Shown piece by piece: positions 39,673 through 51,695 of a stretch of DNA of 64,000 nucleotides. Position 1 is the stretch's first letter, and every line of letters starts with the position of its first letter. A model generated the notes under the pieces. The model was not told where the DNA came from and ran no database searches. It worked only from the letters and a program-made list of their open reading frames with translations. The stretch is from Symbiodinium natans (taxonomy: Eukaryota > Sar > Dinophyceae > Suessiales > Symbiodiniaceae): contig CAJNDS010001114.1 of the NCBI GenBank assembly GCA_905221605.1, positions 310,001-374,000 of the forward strand, in the 5' to 3' direction. The translations under genes were made by a program, and so were the position numbers.

Positions 39673-40819
39673 AAGTCCTACGGGAGATCGTCGACCCGCG
39701 GCCCTAAACTACGCACAGACTTTCTGCGGCTGAGTTCGAAAGAGACGGAACTCAGAACATGCTCGTAAACCTCCCGAAACTCCGGTCCCTGGGCTACCCT
39801 ACGCTCTCCTTCACGTTTTGGTTTGATGGTCCTGGGTCAATTAGATTATGTATACTGTTCTCCTGCTTCTACGGTGTGAGACAGTCTGATTCCCGAGCCG
39901 AGTCAATGCTGCATCGACCACGCGTCGCACACCCTCAAAGAGCAAAGCGAGGCCTTGACAGAGCAAAGTAGTAGCGCGGACCAAGGCTCTCCCCCCAATT
40001 GAGCCATTTGAGCAGCTTCAGGGTGTTTAGGAGGCCTCAGTAATGAGTTTAGGCAGTTCAGGGCTGCTGTGCTTCCAGCTCATTAGATGCCGTGCTGACC
40101 GAAATCCGAAACCTGCTAGCTGTGCTGGATCCGTCTTCAGCGCTCCTGTTGAATTTTTGTGTCCGTACGATGTGCACCTAAATACCAAGGAACCAGCACA
40201 ATCGGGTCTAAATGTAGGGTTCACTTCAAGCCCAATTCTGGAAGGTTAAACAATCCCTGAGCACAAAGCTACCCTAAATCCTGAATAACACAGACAGCAG
40301 AAAGTCGTGGAACCACTATACTAAATACGGCTTTCGTTTCGAGGCCCTGGGGGTCCCACCCTTGTCGCGTTGAAACAAGCATGCTTGTCCGGGTACCGGC
40401 AATGCAGGCAGTGAGGCTTTCTAGGCCTGAGTTGCGTAGAACTAGGTCCTATGCAGTGGGGAGGTTCCTAGATTACGCTGCCAAACCGAAAACATAGAAT
40501 TCCAAATCATGATGCCCGACGGACCTAAACTCTCAAGAGGAACATCTAAACCTGCTCAAGCATGAAACAAACGCTGAACCCCCAGAATCTGACAAATGCC
40601 TAAACCCTGACGTTGAAATTTGATCAGGCCTGTATGTCGCTCACTGCCTCCTGGGTCCCCCTATTACAGGGAGTGCTCCAGCTTCATAACCCACGCCCGG
40701 AAGTCGCAGAAAAAAGTTATCAAAATCCTGCCTGCCGCCTGTAGCCCTTTGACATTTCCTTTGTTCACGTGCACCTTGCTGTCAGAAATGTTGATGCCCT
40801 GCTGCTGATAGCAAGGCAT
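39673..40819. repeat. Tandem segmental duplication, copy A
   Basis: About 1.15 kb, starting aagtccta(c/t)gggagatcgtc and ending near gatagcaaggcat. It matches 40910-41995 at high identity with small indels. It carries about 39 bp (after cctcccgaa, near 39776-39815) absent from copy B. No gene recognised. Confidence 0.92.
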
Positions 40820-40909
40820 GCACCGGCGGTAAACGAGCAGCAAGCTGACTACGGCTACTTTTTCTTAAGATGAGGAAGCACCGACATCGGGAAAGCCGTG
40901 GGTGCCCGT

Positions 40910-41995
40910 AAGTCCTATGGGAGATCGTCGACCCGCGGCCCTAAACTGTGCAGAGACTTTCTGCGGCTGAGTTGCAAAGAGACGGAACTCAGAACATGCT
41001 CGTAAACCTCCCGAATTTTTGGTTTGATGGTCCTGGGTCAATTAGATTATGTATACTGTTCTCCTGCTTCTACGGTGTGAGACAGCCTGATTCCCGAGCC
41101 GAGTCAATGCTGCATCGACCACGCGTCGCACACCCTCAAAGAGCAAAGCGAGGCCTTGACAGAGCAAAGTAGTAGCGCGGACCAAGGCTCTCCCCCCAAT
41201 TGAGCCATTTGAGCAGCTTCAGGGTGTTTAGGAGGCCTCAGTAATGAGTTTAGGCAGTTCAGGGCTGCTGTGCTTCCAGCTCATTAGATGCCGTGCTGAC
41301 CGAAATCCGAAACCTGCTAGCTGTGCTGGAACATTCTGACGATCCGTCTTCAGCGCTCCTGTTGAATTAACCAAGGGACCAGGACAATACGGTCTAAATG
41401 CAGGGTTCACTTCAAGCCCAATTCTGGAAGTTTAAACAATCCCTGAGCACAAAACTACCCTAAATCCTGCATAACACAGGCAGCACAGAGTCGTGGAACC
41501 AATGCAAGAAATGACTACGGCTTTCGTTGCCAGGCTCTGGGGGTCCCACCCTGGTCACGTTGAAAAAAGCATGCTTTTCCGAGCACGGGTAGTGCAGGCA
41601 GTGAGGCTTTCTAGGCCTGTGGTACACCGTGTTCTATGTAGTGGGGAGGTTCCTAGATTACCCTGCCAAACCGAAAACATAGAATTCCAAATCAGGATGC
41701 CCGACGGACCTAAACTCTCCAGAGGAACATCCAAACCTGCTCAAGCATGAAACAATACCCTAAAACCCCAGAAGCTGAAAAAGGTCTAAACCCTGACGTT
41801 GCTAGAACTCGCTCACTGCCTCCTGGGTCCCCCCTCTTACAGGGAGTGCTCCAGCTTCAAAACCCACATGCTCGGAAGTCGCAGAAAAAAAGATATCAAA
41901 AGCCTGCCTGCCGCCTGTAGCCCTGTGAGATTACCTTCTTTCACTAGCACTTTGCTGTCAGAAATGTTGATGCCCTGCCGCAGATAGCAAGGCAT
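40910..41995. repeat. Tandem segmental duplication, copy B
   Basis: Second copy, same orientation, offset about 1,237 bp. A spacer of 90 bp separates the copies. Differences are substitutions and short indels, so the duplication is not recent. Confidence 0.92.
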
Positions 41996-44900
41996 AGCAT
42001 CTTCGGCACTCCAAGACTTTGCAAATGTTGTTTCAAAACTGCCTGTAAAGCAAATATCACCGTGCTGCACCCGCATAGTAAGCACATGTTTGTCTTTATT
42101 CACACGGTTCCGGTAGGGCATCACGCAGGCCCAGGCTGGCAACGTCCCCTGCCAAGGCCTTGCTTGGCCCTGGCGTGCAAAAGCTCAGGGTAGACTTCTC
42201 GACTGTGAACCCTCTCAAGATCTGCATGCCCGGACCCCAAAGTGTACCCAAACCCTCAACCCACAGGACTGAACCACCGAGGGATCCGGGATCTTCATAT
42301 CGCGCCACCCTTAGACGCGCTTAGGCGGGCTCAGACGGCCTTGTGTGGCCTTGGTATGCTTCGGGATGCAACTTGGGGATGCAGCTCGGGAATATGCCTT
42401 TGACAAGGGTTCAGGATTTAGGGTTTCGGGTTTAGGGGGGACAGAAAGGTTCACATCAGAGCCCCTTTGTAAAAGCACCACGAGGGTTGTAACTTCAATG
42501 CATCTCGTGGCGAACTTCTTGCGCCAGCTTGCGGCGCCTTCCCTGCGCCTGAACCTTCATAAGGTCCAGGCCGGGAGCAGGCCGAAGCTGAAGCTGAACT
42601 CGCACTTGACATTTTGCTCAAGATCTCGATTACGAAAATTTGAAACCAGAACCAGGCAAGGAATCCCTGTTGTTGGGCTCGCAGGCGGTGGAGATGTCCA
42701 TGAGAAACCGAAATCGACATCGGGAAAAAGGGAGTGACCCCGAAGGCCTAAATAAGGTCATCAAGTTATACGGGCGCGGACAACATCAATATGAAAGTAG
42801 CAGACCGCCCCTCACACGTTTTAGTAGAGTCCACATGTCGCTTCACTCCTCGACACTCTCTACGTTTACGAGTACCTTAAGTCGGAGTATTCACATCAGC
42901 TTCTTGCATCTGACTGTCATATTGGGGGTCGGCACAGAATGCCTGTCACCGCGCAACTTGAAGGATGCTGTGGCCGCGATATCTGGGGATGGGGCTAGAT
43001 CATACAAGAGGGGCTTCAGATGGGTGTCTCAGCCGCCAAGCCTGGACTGCAGTGAATTTGCATGCCCTCGGGCACCTGTGCCTACACACCTTTGAAACCT
43101 TCGCCTGTGGCCCTGTGGGCAAGGCTCTGGAGTTCAGGCAAGGCTGAGATTTCGAGGCGGGGACCCCCTTGTCCCCAAGTCCCCCAACCATCACCCTTAC
43201 AAGTGGTGCACCCTAAGACCCAAATTGCACTATGCCCCCGAACCTTCGTGGATCTTGAACTCCAACATCAAGTAACCCTAAGTCCTGAAGTCTTCCTGCC
43301 TTAGGGGGGCGGCTTAGCCCCGGTTTAGGGCATCGAGCGTGCGACTGGGACTAGGATGCAGAAACAGCCCATGGGGAGGAACTAGCCTCGTAGGTAGCGG
43401 GACATGGATTGCGGTGTAGATCTTGCGAACAAGCTCTGTCCGTTTAGGGTTTCAGGGTTTCTTGTTTAGGCTTCAAATCACCGCTTGCAAATGGTCTTGG
43501 CCGTGATCGCAGCCAAGGGCAACGTCGCACACAGTGTGAGGCCCTGCGCCCTAAACACCCTCCATGGTCCTCAACCTCAAACATGTCAACCACTAACTAA
43601 GCGCTCGCATCGAAAAATGACACGAAACAAAGTTGAAGGTTTCTGTGTTCGGTGGTAGCGTCGGATTCCTGTATCAGTCCTGCCTTCGGCCCCGCAGCCT
43701 GTAGGAACACCATGTTACAGCTGGCGAATGAATTATAAGCCCAATTAGGCCGACACGTCAGCACCAGCTCCCCTGCGTAGGGACTCCAATGACGCAAGGA
43801 GGCGAGAGTTGCCTGAGAGCTGAATGTAGGAGTCGGAATAATTACGAATCATATTCCATTTCCTTGTGGTCCCTTTATAGTTGCACTAGAATAACCCCCC
43901 CCCCAAGAACCTATTCTAAGTCTTCAGGCTCCTACATTAATTAGGCAGCCTGGGATGTAAAGACCGCCCTCAGCTCTTACTTAAGACTTCGGGAGCTTCG
44001 CGCGGGCTGCAGTAGCCACAGTGAACGCCTTTCCGTGACCAGCTACAAGGCCCCCTGAAACGAAAAAGAGCTGAGGGGTTTCAGGGCTTGAAGGCATGAG
44101 AGCTGGCTTCCCGAGTTCGAACTTTTAGGCAACTTCCTCAGCATCTTCGAACCTACTTTTGGGGTGCGCTGGCTCCCCAGGGGTGGAAGAGCAGCCGTTT
44201 GCGGGGCTTTGCGGGGGTGGGTCCGCCTCAAGCCCACCCTGTTGCATCTCTGGGTTGAGGAGACCCGATAAACTCTAAACTAAACCCTGCACCCCTTTTA
44301 GGGTTTAGGGTTCAGGGGTTAGGGTTCAGGGTTTAGGGTATAGGGCTGAGGATCTGACAGAGGGTCCGGCAATTGCAGCCGAGATGCCCTCGTGGCTGCA
44401 CCGCCGTGCGGTGAATGATACCAAGCCGGCAAAATTCCTTCTCAAGTTAAGGGCTTAGGGTTTAGGGTTTAGGGTTTAGGGTTTCGGGGACTCAAAGGCT
44501 TCCAGCTCTTGCTTGGGATGGGTCTCTTCTCTGTCTTATTCTTCCTGAAGCCTGATTGGAAGCCAACACGCACATGTGAAGCCAGTCTTTGGACCATGTT
44601 GCCCCTGCAAAAAAAGAGCTGCCGTACATCTTCAACGTGAACCCTACAGTCTGCTTCACAGCCCTACACGCCGAAAACCCGAAAGCCCAAGTCCCCTGAA
44701 AGTGGAAATGGTTGCGCTACGCGTGCAAAAACAATCCTCAAACTCGGGCCCTATGAGAACGGGATCGCTGCTTGAACAGAATCCGAGGGCGCAAAAGCCC
44801 TGAATCCTCAACCTTCCCCTGATAGGCCCCAAACCCAAAAGCCCCACCGTGGGGCTTGAGCTCAGCAGTTTCGGCCGTTTGAGTTGGTCTAAAAGGTTTG

Positions 44901-45024
44901 GGGTGTTTGGGTTTGCCGAATACTTGTGGAGCGCGCCAGAAAAAGGTGCCTCAAGGTACTGCGCGGAGGGGGGCCGGAGGGGGGGACCGGGGGGAACAAA
45001 GAAAAAGCTACAAAGGTCTGGAAC
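41996..45024. other. Non-coding sequence with decayed telomere-like pieces
   Basis: Short TTTAGGG runs at 42418-42436, 44300-44345 and 44457-44487. No gene recognised. Confidence 0.4.
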
Positions 45025-45117
45025 TCTAAACCCCCAAACCCCTAAACACCTAAACCCCTAGACCCCTAAACCCCTAAACCCCCAAACCCCCAAAACCAAC
45101 CCCTAAACCCTAAACCC
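45025..45117 (-). repeat. Telomere-like block of the 8-mer CCCCTAAA
   Basis: Mostly four C's per unit, with CCCCCAAA variants, ending in ordinary CCCTAAA. Confidence 0.92.
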
Positions 45118-45313
45118 TCGGCCATGTCCCAGGCGCATTCGCGACAACACCTTGCGGATCTTCTTCTCAACAGGCCGCGGAAGCTCAGCCTGCGCGGAAA
45201 ACTCCTCAAATCCCTAAACCCTACACTCTAAACCCTAAACCCTTAACCCCCTACAGACCTATGAGGCCAAAGCTGCGCTAAAGTTGAGTCTCTAGGGGTT
45301 CTCAGTTCCTTTG

Positions 45314-45429
45314 ACTACTATTTGCTTAAGAACCCCCCGCCCCCCTAAAAAATGAAAGGACGTAGTCTCCACATTGCCCTTGTAAGGAAGAAGATCCTTG
45401 TCTGGAAGGTTCTTGAGGCAAATAGTAGT
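45314..45429. mobile_element. MITE-like element, CTACTATTTGCTTAAGAACC family (copy 1)
   Basis: Left ACTACTATTTGCTTAAGAAC pairs with GTTCTTGAGGCAAATAGTAG at the right, about 116 bp. Related copies at 55588-55672 and 61385-61494. Confidence 0.8.
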
Positions 45430-45594
45430 TAAACGGATGGTCTCTTACACGTCGGAGGAGCAGCCTGGGTCATGGCATGCCAGGGCATGTGCCCAAACAC
45501 AACTCGCCGCAGGGATCAAGTCCTCCCGTGGCTTAAGTCATGGCTCATCACTGACTGATCACTCGGAATATGGGACTGGGGGGCGTCTGGAGAT

Positions 45595-45912
45595 TTAGGC
45601 GTGGGGCCGAAATGCCGCAATGCCACTGTCGTCATCATCTCTGGTGCGAATCGCAACCGCAGTTGCGTAACAATTCCGAGTTTGTGCGTATTCGGCTGTG
45701 CCATATGCCTTTGTGAGAGCAGAGCGAACTTCATATGGTATGGCTAGAGCGTCAAACGGCGGAGTTCTCCCCCACCCAGACTCACCATGATCTCTTATCT
45801 CTACCTTTTGTGGTTCGCAATAATCATAAATCATAAGTTGTACATTGGGTCCTACAAATAACCGTTGTTGTGATACTCGCATGCGCGAGGCTTTGCGAGC
45901 TTTACCGAGCAT
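45595..45912 (-). CDS. Candidate exon, unknown protein
   Basis: An ATG-started frame of 105 codons has lower GC content than its surroundings and a protein-like composition (for example VQLMIYDYCEPQKVEIRDHG). Just upstream lies tttttcag (45919-45926), a good 3' splice acceptor. Inside the frame ATG|GTGAGT (donor at 45780-45785) is a good 5' splice site. The real exon could therefore be 45786-45918, about 133 bp. I do not recognise a family and no flanking exon was found. It may be a gene fragment or a chance frame. Confidence 0.25.
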   Translation of the reverse strand: MLGKARKASRMRVSQQRLFVGPNVQLMIYDYCEPQKVEIRDHGESGWGRTPPFDALAIPYEVRSALTKAYGTAEYAQTRNCYATAVAIRTRDDDDSGIAAFRPHA

Positions 45913-46221
45913 GCAGGCTGAAAAAGATGGGCGTCTTAGACCGTCTTGGTTACGTATTGTTTCGTTTATCCCCAGACCTTTTCGCGAACAGGAACGCTTC
46001 TAGATAAGAGAGCAATGCTGACACTTACTCGCCAGAGAATACTCTTCCGCATCCGAAATATCTTAAGAGTCGGCCCCAAGGCGGTCTGCTCGAAATTCGA
46101 AAATGTCACTTAGCCGAGTCAAAATAACTCTTCCAGCCATGCATGCACCCCCTGATCCTCGGAGAAGTGAGACCAAAAGAAAGGAGGAGGAGGACAAGAA
46201 GGCAAAGGATGATGAAAGAGG

Positions 46222-46389
46222 CCCTAAACCCTAAACCCTAAACCCTAAACCCTAAACCCTAAACCCTAAACCCTAAACCCTAAACCCTAAACCCTAAACC
46301 CCCCCCTAAACCCTAAGCCCTAAGCCCTAAGCCCTAAACCCTAAACGCTAAACCGAAAACCCTAAACCCTAAACCCTAAACCCTAAACC
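46222..46389 (-). repeat. Internal telomere-like array (CCCTAAA, about 23 units)
   Basis: A CCCCCCTAAA slip and CCCTAAG variants are grouped in the middle. It is one of the longest such arrays here. Confidence 0.97.
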
Positions 46390-48357
46390 CGGGAGAGGCT
46401 TGCAGTGGACCAGTTTCTGAATGATTTGTTTGGCAGCCCTGCACAAAAGCCAGACACGTTTGAGACGCTATAGGGCTTAGGGTTTAGGGTTTAGGGGTTA
46501 GGGCTCAGGGAGGGCAACAACACAAGACCCTGACGAATTTCTCACGGCGCCTAGAGTTCTACCTTGGACCCTTAAGGTTGTACCCTCGGGTTTTGGGCTC
46601 CCTCTTTAAAGATCTTCAAGGGAATGTGAGGGCCATATTGGGAGACCATGTGAGCCCAAAGGCGAGGACTGCTTCGCATTGGGTGAGTACAACCTTAGGG
46701 GCACGCGTCTTCATCCCTTGATCTTGAAAGCAGATTATAAAGCCGACACAAGGGTGCTAACACAAAAAAACAGGTGGTGGGGATGACGACGAGACCGCTT
46801 CGAAGCTTGTGTTTCGTGGCATGGGTTCCGGTTCTTGTTCAGACCCTAACCCCTAAACCCTGACCCTAAACCCTAAACCGGCTAAACCCGAAACTGAGGG
46901 CCTCTGCACCTGTGTCTCCGGAGCTGGATTCTTGAGAGCTTTGCTCCTCATGTGTTAACTCCTGGAGAGCCAAATGTGGGGATTTTGGGGTACAACTTGG
47001 GACTAGATGCACGTAGGGGTTTAGGGTCTAAGTTTTCGGGTTTCGGGTTTGGGGCTGCAACTTTCACTCACTTTTGAGGGCTCCAAAGGGCCTGCCAGGC
47101 CGATCATTTGAAGGCTCAGAGTTCGTTGCAGACTCGAGTTGTAGAAGAGTACCTTAGCACAACCTCCGCGAGTTTCGGCGCTTAAGTTCTGGGCGGGTCT
47201 TTTGTAGGGGCCATGTGGTAGACCCCATCCTAAACTCAAGTCCCCCAAGCCTACAGGCTCTCAACCCTCCGAGCCAGCTTCATGTCCGAAGGTTTCGGGA
47301 ACACGCCAAGGCTCCGTAAAGCTTGATCGGTTTAGGGTTTAGGGTTTAGGGTAGTAAGGTTCAGGGTGCATGGTGAAAGGCTGCAGTACCTCTCTCTCGG
47401 GGATGCACCCTGCATTAAGCCCTCAAGCCATGCACCCTAAACTGGCTGAAGGAAGGTTAAAACCGGCGACAGGGACCTGAGTAGTTGGAATAGGGTTTTG
47501 GGGGACCACTATACAACTACAAAGGGGCCCGAAGGAAACATCATTAGTAATTATTCCGACTATCTTACGCGAGGAGGGTTCAAGCTGCCGAGCAGTCCTC
47601 GTTCAAAATATCGAAAACATCCTGCATGCTATCGGCAGCAACATCTGTGTGCTTCTCCACCAGCTCTTGCATCATCAGTATAAACCTGACACTGTTGATT
47701 TTTCGTGAGGGGAGAGGGGAGTGAGCAGGGTCTAATGCGCCCAGAAGGCGGAACAAAGTAATTGCAATCTCTCTCAAGTCTTCCCATTCTAGGGTCTTTG
47801 GACTCAAGTATTCTCATTCCGGCTTGAGGCTCTGAGCCTCCCTCGTTCCCTATAAATCTCAAGCCTGCGGCACACGGACGCGGAGATCTTGCTTGGCCAG
47901 GCGGCTGAACTTTGGGCATGGCCTCGCACTTAGCCCGCTGTCGGCTATCCAGCTTGCTCCTGCGCGCGGTTGGACGGTTTGAGCATGGGGGCTTAAGGCG
48001 AAGCTTAGCGGGGGGGAGGATGGGAGGTGGGGGGGGGGGAGGGGGGCTTTGGGCGGGGGGGTGGGGGTGGGGGGGTGGGTGTTGAGCAACTTAGAGGTTG
48101 GAGGGTTCTACTTGGATCCTCATGTAGGCAACAGTTGGAGCCAGGTGGCTGCAAAAATACAGCAGAGGACCAACTCGAATTGGGGCGCTGACAATGCACC
48201 GCAAACCTGAACTGCTAAAACTTGACTTCACCATCCTACTTTGAACCCTTGATCTCCCTTCGAAGCCTAGTCGGGTGTGCCAAAGACCGTAAAGAGCCAA
48301 TTGGCAGCCTGATTGCGGCTTAGGGTAAGGCCTCCCCCGAGTCCCCCTCCCCTCATT
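46390..48357. other. Mostly non-coding; one weak candidate exon
   Basis: Short telomere-like pieces near 46470, 46845, 47015 and 47330, and a G tract with A/T interruptions at 48010-48077. Apart from 47580-47813 no frame is convincing. Confidence 0.4.
47580..47813 (-). CDS. Candidate terminal exon, unknown protein
   Basis: The frame is open from 47813 (an in-frame stop lies just upstream) to a stop at 47580-47582. It encodes amphipathic, acidic, helix-prone sequence (LEWEDLREIAITLF, FILMMQELVEKH, DSMQDVFDILNED). This looks more like real protein than the Arg/Pro/Ser/Cys-rich chance frames around it. No ATG begins it, so it would need an upstream exon. I recognise no family. It may be a decayed gene piece. 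Confidence 0.25.
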   Translation of the reverse strand, partial: EYLSPKTLEWEDLREIAITLFRLLGALDPAHSPLPSRKINSVRFILMMQELVEKHTDVAADSMQDVFDILNEDCSAA

Positions 48358-48416
48358 GCCCTAAACCCTAAACCCTAAACCCTAAACAATGAACCCTGAA
48401 CCCTGAACCCTAAACC
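48358..48416 (-). repeat. Internal telomere-like block (CCCTAAA/CCCTGAA)
   Basis: About eight units with CCCTGAA variants. Confidence 0.93.
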
Positions 48417-48559
48417 TCAGTCCTTGCCAAATGAGGAAGGTGACAGTACGCGCACCCGTTGCCAACCGGGCAAGCTCCTTTGCAGGCTGCAGCTCTGACG
48501 AAGTGTGGGACGCGAACTACGTTGCGGCTTAAGGTGTGCTCAAGATTTCCAACTTTCAG

Positions 48560-48628
48560 GCCCTAAACCCTAAACCCTAAACCCTAAACCGTAAACCCTA
48601 AACCCTAAACCCTAAACCCTAAACCCTG
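48560..48628 (-). repeat. Internal telomere-like block (CCCTAAA)
   Basis: About ten units with one CCGTAAA. Confidence 0.95.
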
Positions 48629-48763
48629 ACTTGTAGTAGCCTCAACCCTCGGCCGCTCCTGAGGACGACATGTACACACAGGGCCGTCGGCACAAGACGG
48701 GGTGGCCACGACTCCCTTCGGTAAGGACACCCGGCAGCGCAGGATCCTCCGATTTGGGACCGG

Positions 48764-48845
48764 CTTAGGGTTTAGGGTTTAGGGTTTAGGGTTTGGGGTT
48801 TGGGGTTTGGGGTTTAGGGTTTGGTTTTTGGGTTTTGGGGTTTAG
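48764..48845 (+). repeat. Internal telomere-like block (TTTAGGG to TTTGGGG)
   Basis: TTTAGGG units pass into TTTGGGG variants. Confidence 0.93.
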
Positions 48846-49503
48846 TTTTTCCTTTTGTCTTTTCTTAGCTCGTTGAGGCAGGTTCCAATTAGTTCATGCA
48901 GCTCTGATTCCAAGAAGGCTCTGCCAGTACTTTGTTGAAATCTGAAGTATGGACACAATCCAAACTGCTTGAGGATTGGGGGTTTAGGGTTTGGGGTGTA
49001 GGGCATGTGGGTGCAAGAGGGCACGAGGCTCAGATTCAAACCCCACGAATGTTTAGTTGGGCTGGCTAAGAGGTTGCCTCTGAATCTAAACCTACCTCCG
49101 GAAACCACGAAGTAGCCATGCATACATCACAGGATCCTAAACCCCACGTCTGGGGCTTCTGGACTGTTGGATTTGAGCTAGGGCTGCCGGCTTACATAGC
49201 GTCCCGCGACATAGTGGAGGGGTAGGCTTGGAGTCTGTCTCATGGAAGCCTGCACCCTGCGCCAGGAGAGAGAACGAGAGCACAGGTAGCCCGGCCAATC
49301 AGTGCGGATGAGGCCCCAGACAATTACAAAAAAAACAGGAGAAAAAACATGCGATCAAGCAGCAACCTACACCCAGACATGCCGAAAACGCTTATAGACC
49401 ATGGACCCTAAAATCCAAAACTGTGAGACTCTCCAACCCAACAATTTCAAAGCCACAAAGCCTACAATGCTGATCAGCATTTATGATCCAACACGACTTC
49501 AGA
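48846..49503. other. Non-coding sequence, no gene seen
   Basis: Nothing recognised. Confidence 0.45.
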
Positions 49504-49549
49504 TCCTAAACCCTAAACCCTAAACCCTAAACCCTAAACCCTAAACCCC
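49504..49549 (-). repeat. Internal telomere-like block (CCCTAAA)
   Basis: Six perfect units. Confidence 0.95.
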
Positions 49550-51257
49550 ATGGTGGCCTTGCGAAACTGCTCGGCTGTGCTGTCGATCTCTGGAGGCGAA
49601 GACTCATTTTGGTATGCCTCGTGGTGGCCGACAGGCTTCTAAGGGCTTGTAAGGGCTCTGGGGAATGGCATCTGGTTTAGGGTTGAGGGTTTAGGGATCT
49701 CTGTTGCGGCTTTCAGGGTCCTGTAGGTTGGCTCACCTTGTGGGGGTTCGAGGTGTGCCCGAGAAGAGACGACCACACAGCCACCGCGCCAGCGAAGCAC
49801 AAACTTACGGCGCCCGTTGCGAGGCGCCTCTTCTACGCGCACGTCTGCCTCCAAGAGCATGTAGCAGCCCAAACCCTGAACCCTAAACTCAAAACCCTTT
49901 TAAACCCTAAACCCTTGAAACCCTAAACCATCAACCCTAAACAAACAGTAACCAGGGCTTGTTCCGCCGGATAAAAGAGTCGGCGCGAACGGCTACATGC
50001 CAAAACTCCACAACTGCAACAACAAGAGTCATCGTTTCATCTTTTTCTAAACACTCGATCCGGGTTGTGGCCTAGGTCCCAGGCTTCTTGGGCTAAAGCT
50101 GGGGACTTTAGGTGTAGGGTGCATGGTTGCAGTAAACCAAGACTAAGATTCCAGGGGGCGAGCGGACAGCATTGGGCGTCGCACCAGCAGGCAGTCAAGC
50201 CAAGTACCAAACCCTCACTACGAAAACAGCCTTGAGCTCCAGGACCGACTTGCTTGGGTCTCAGGTTTAGGCTCGTCCTGGGCCCCGTCCCGGAATCCTA
50301 AAATCTGAACTTCACATCAGCCCGACCCCCGTGCCTGAATGGTGCCCCAAGCTTTCTGCAGCCTCGGGAAAGAACCCCACGGCACAGATGCTTGATCGCA
50401 TCACTCTGGAAAGATCGTAGGGCCTCTATACCAAGTCTGACCCACCATACTTCTGCCACTCACTTGTAGCATATGGGCATGGGTGCAGGCGAAGCAATGT
50501 CTGTAGCATGTCGCGGAAGTGGGACACCCGGCGATTTTTGGCCGTTCGCGGGGACGCGGTATTGTGGTGGTGGTGGTGCATTACAGAAGATGCTGGCTTT
50601 GGCTTGGCTGCCGCGATCCTTGCAAGAAGCGTTTGCTGGCTAGTGTGATTTGGGGGGGTGCCGAGAGGCCCAACTCTGACATCTGAAAACACAGTCTCCC
50701 TGGCACCATGCAGCTGAGAAGCAACCCATCCACGTAAGCCTTCGTCTCGTCAACTTCGCGTGTGCTGAGATGATTCTCAGCCTCACCTGAAGTGAACGTT
50801 TCGTTCCGGGATTGTTGGGGAATTGCGTTCCTAGTTTCAGGGTCTTAAGGGTCAGGGGGGATGACTCAACAGATCAAGATCATGATTGCAGGGTATAGAA
50901 GTGAGGTACTTCTGGCCCATGGAGGCAATGAGGACCTTTTCTGCCATCAACTTGCATCCAAAAGCACCCAGCGTGGGGCAGCTGGCGGCCCGCTGGATCT
51001 TCGCTGGCGGCTGATCGTCCTGCTCTTAGGTATAGACGCCGTCTCATAGCGATTCATACAATTGATTGTGACCTACCAGGCTTGAAGGTTTCAGGCACCT
51101 GCGGGGTTTCGAGTTTCGTGCTGCAGTGACATCTAGAAACATTAGAGGACAGGAAGCACGACACCCGACTGATGCAGTACTGCTACTCTGATATGCTCGC
51201 GAATCAATTCCGACCTCGCTGCAGATGAGAAGAGTTGCAACACCACGGTGCGAAAGG
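49550..51257. other. Non-coding sequence, no gene seen
   Basis: Decayed CCCTAAA near 49870-49940. No gene recognised. Confidence 0.4.
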
Positions 51258-51390
51258 TGGCCCCCCCCCACCCCCCCCCCCCCCCCCCCCACCCACCACA
51301 GCCACCCACACCCCCACACCCCCACACCCCCACACCCCCACACCCCCACACCCCCACACCCCCGCACCCCCACACCCCACACACCCACAC

Positions 51391-51428
<38 letters not shown>

Positions 51429-51615
51429 ACAGACACACAGACACACAGACACACAGACACACAGACACACAGACACACAGACACACAGACACACAGACAC
51501 ACAGACACACAGACACACAGACACACAGACACACAGACACACAGACACACAGACACACAGACACACAGACACACAGACACACAGACACACAGACACACAG
51601 ACACACAGACACACA

Positions 51616-51663
<48 letters not shown>

Positions 51664-51695
51664 GACACGGTCATCTCTCTCTCTCTCTCTCTCAC
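51258..51695 (+). repeat. Composite satellite: poly-C, CACACCC, AC, ACACACAG, AC, TC
   Basis: In order: C tract, (CCACACC)n, (AC)n, about 25 perfect copies of an 8-mer ACACACAG (51421-51620), (AC)n and (TC)n. Any reading frame is open (His-Thr-Asp-Gln or Val-Cys-Leu repeats), which is an artefact. Confidence 0.97.

Noticed and set aside
51421-51620. CRISPR-like array
   Set aside because: The regular 8-bp unit has no spacers; it is a simple satellite.
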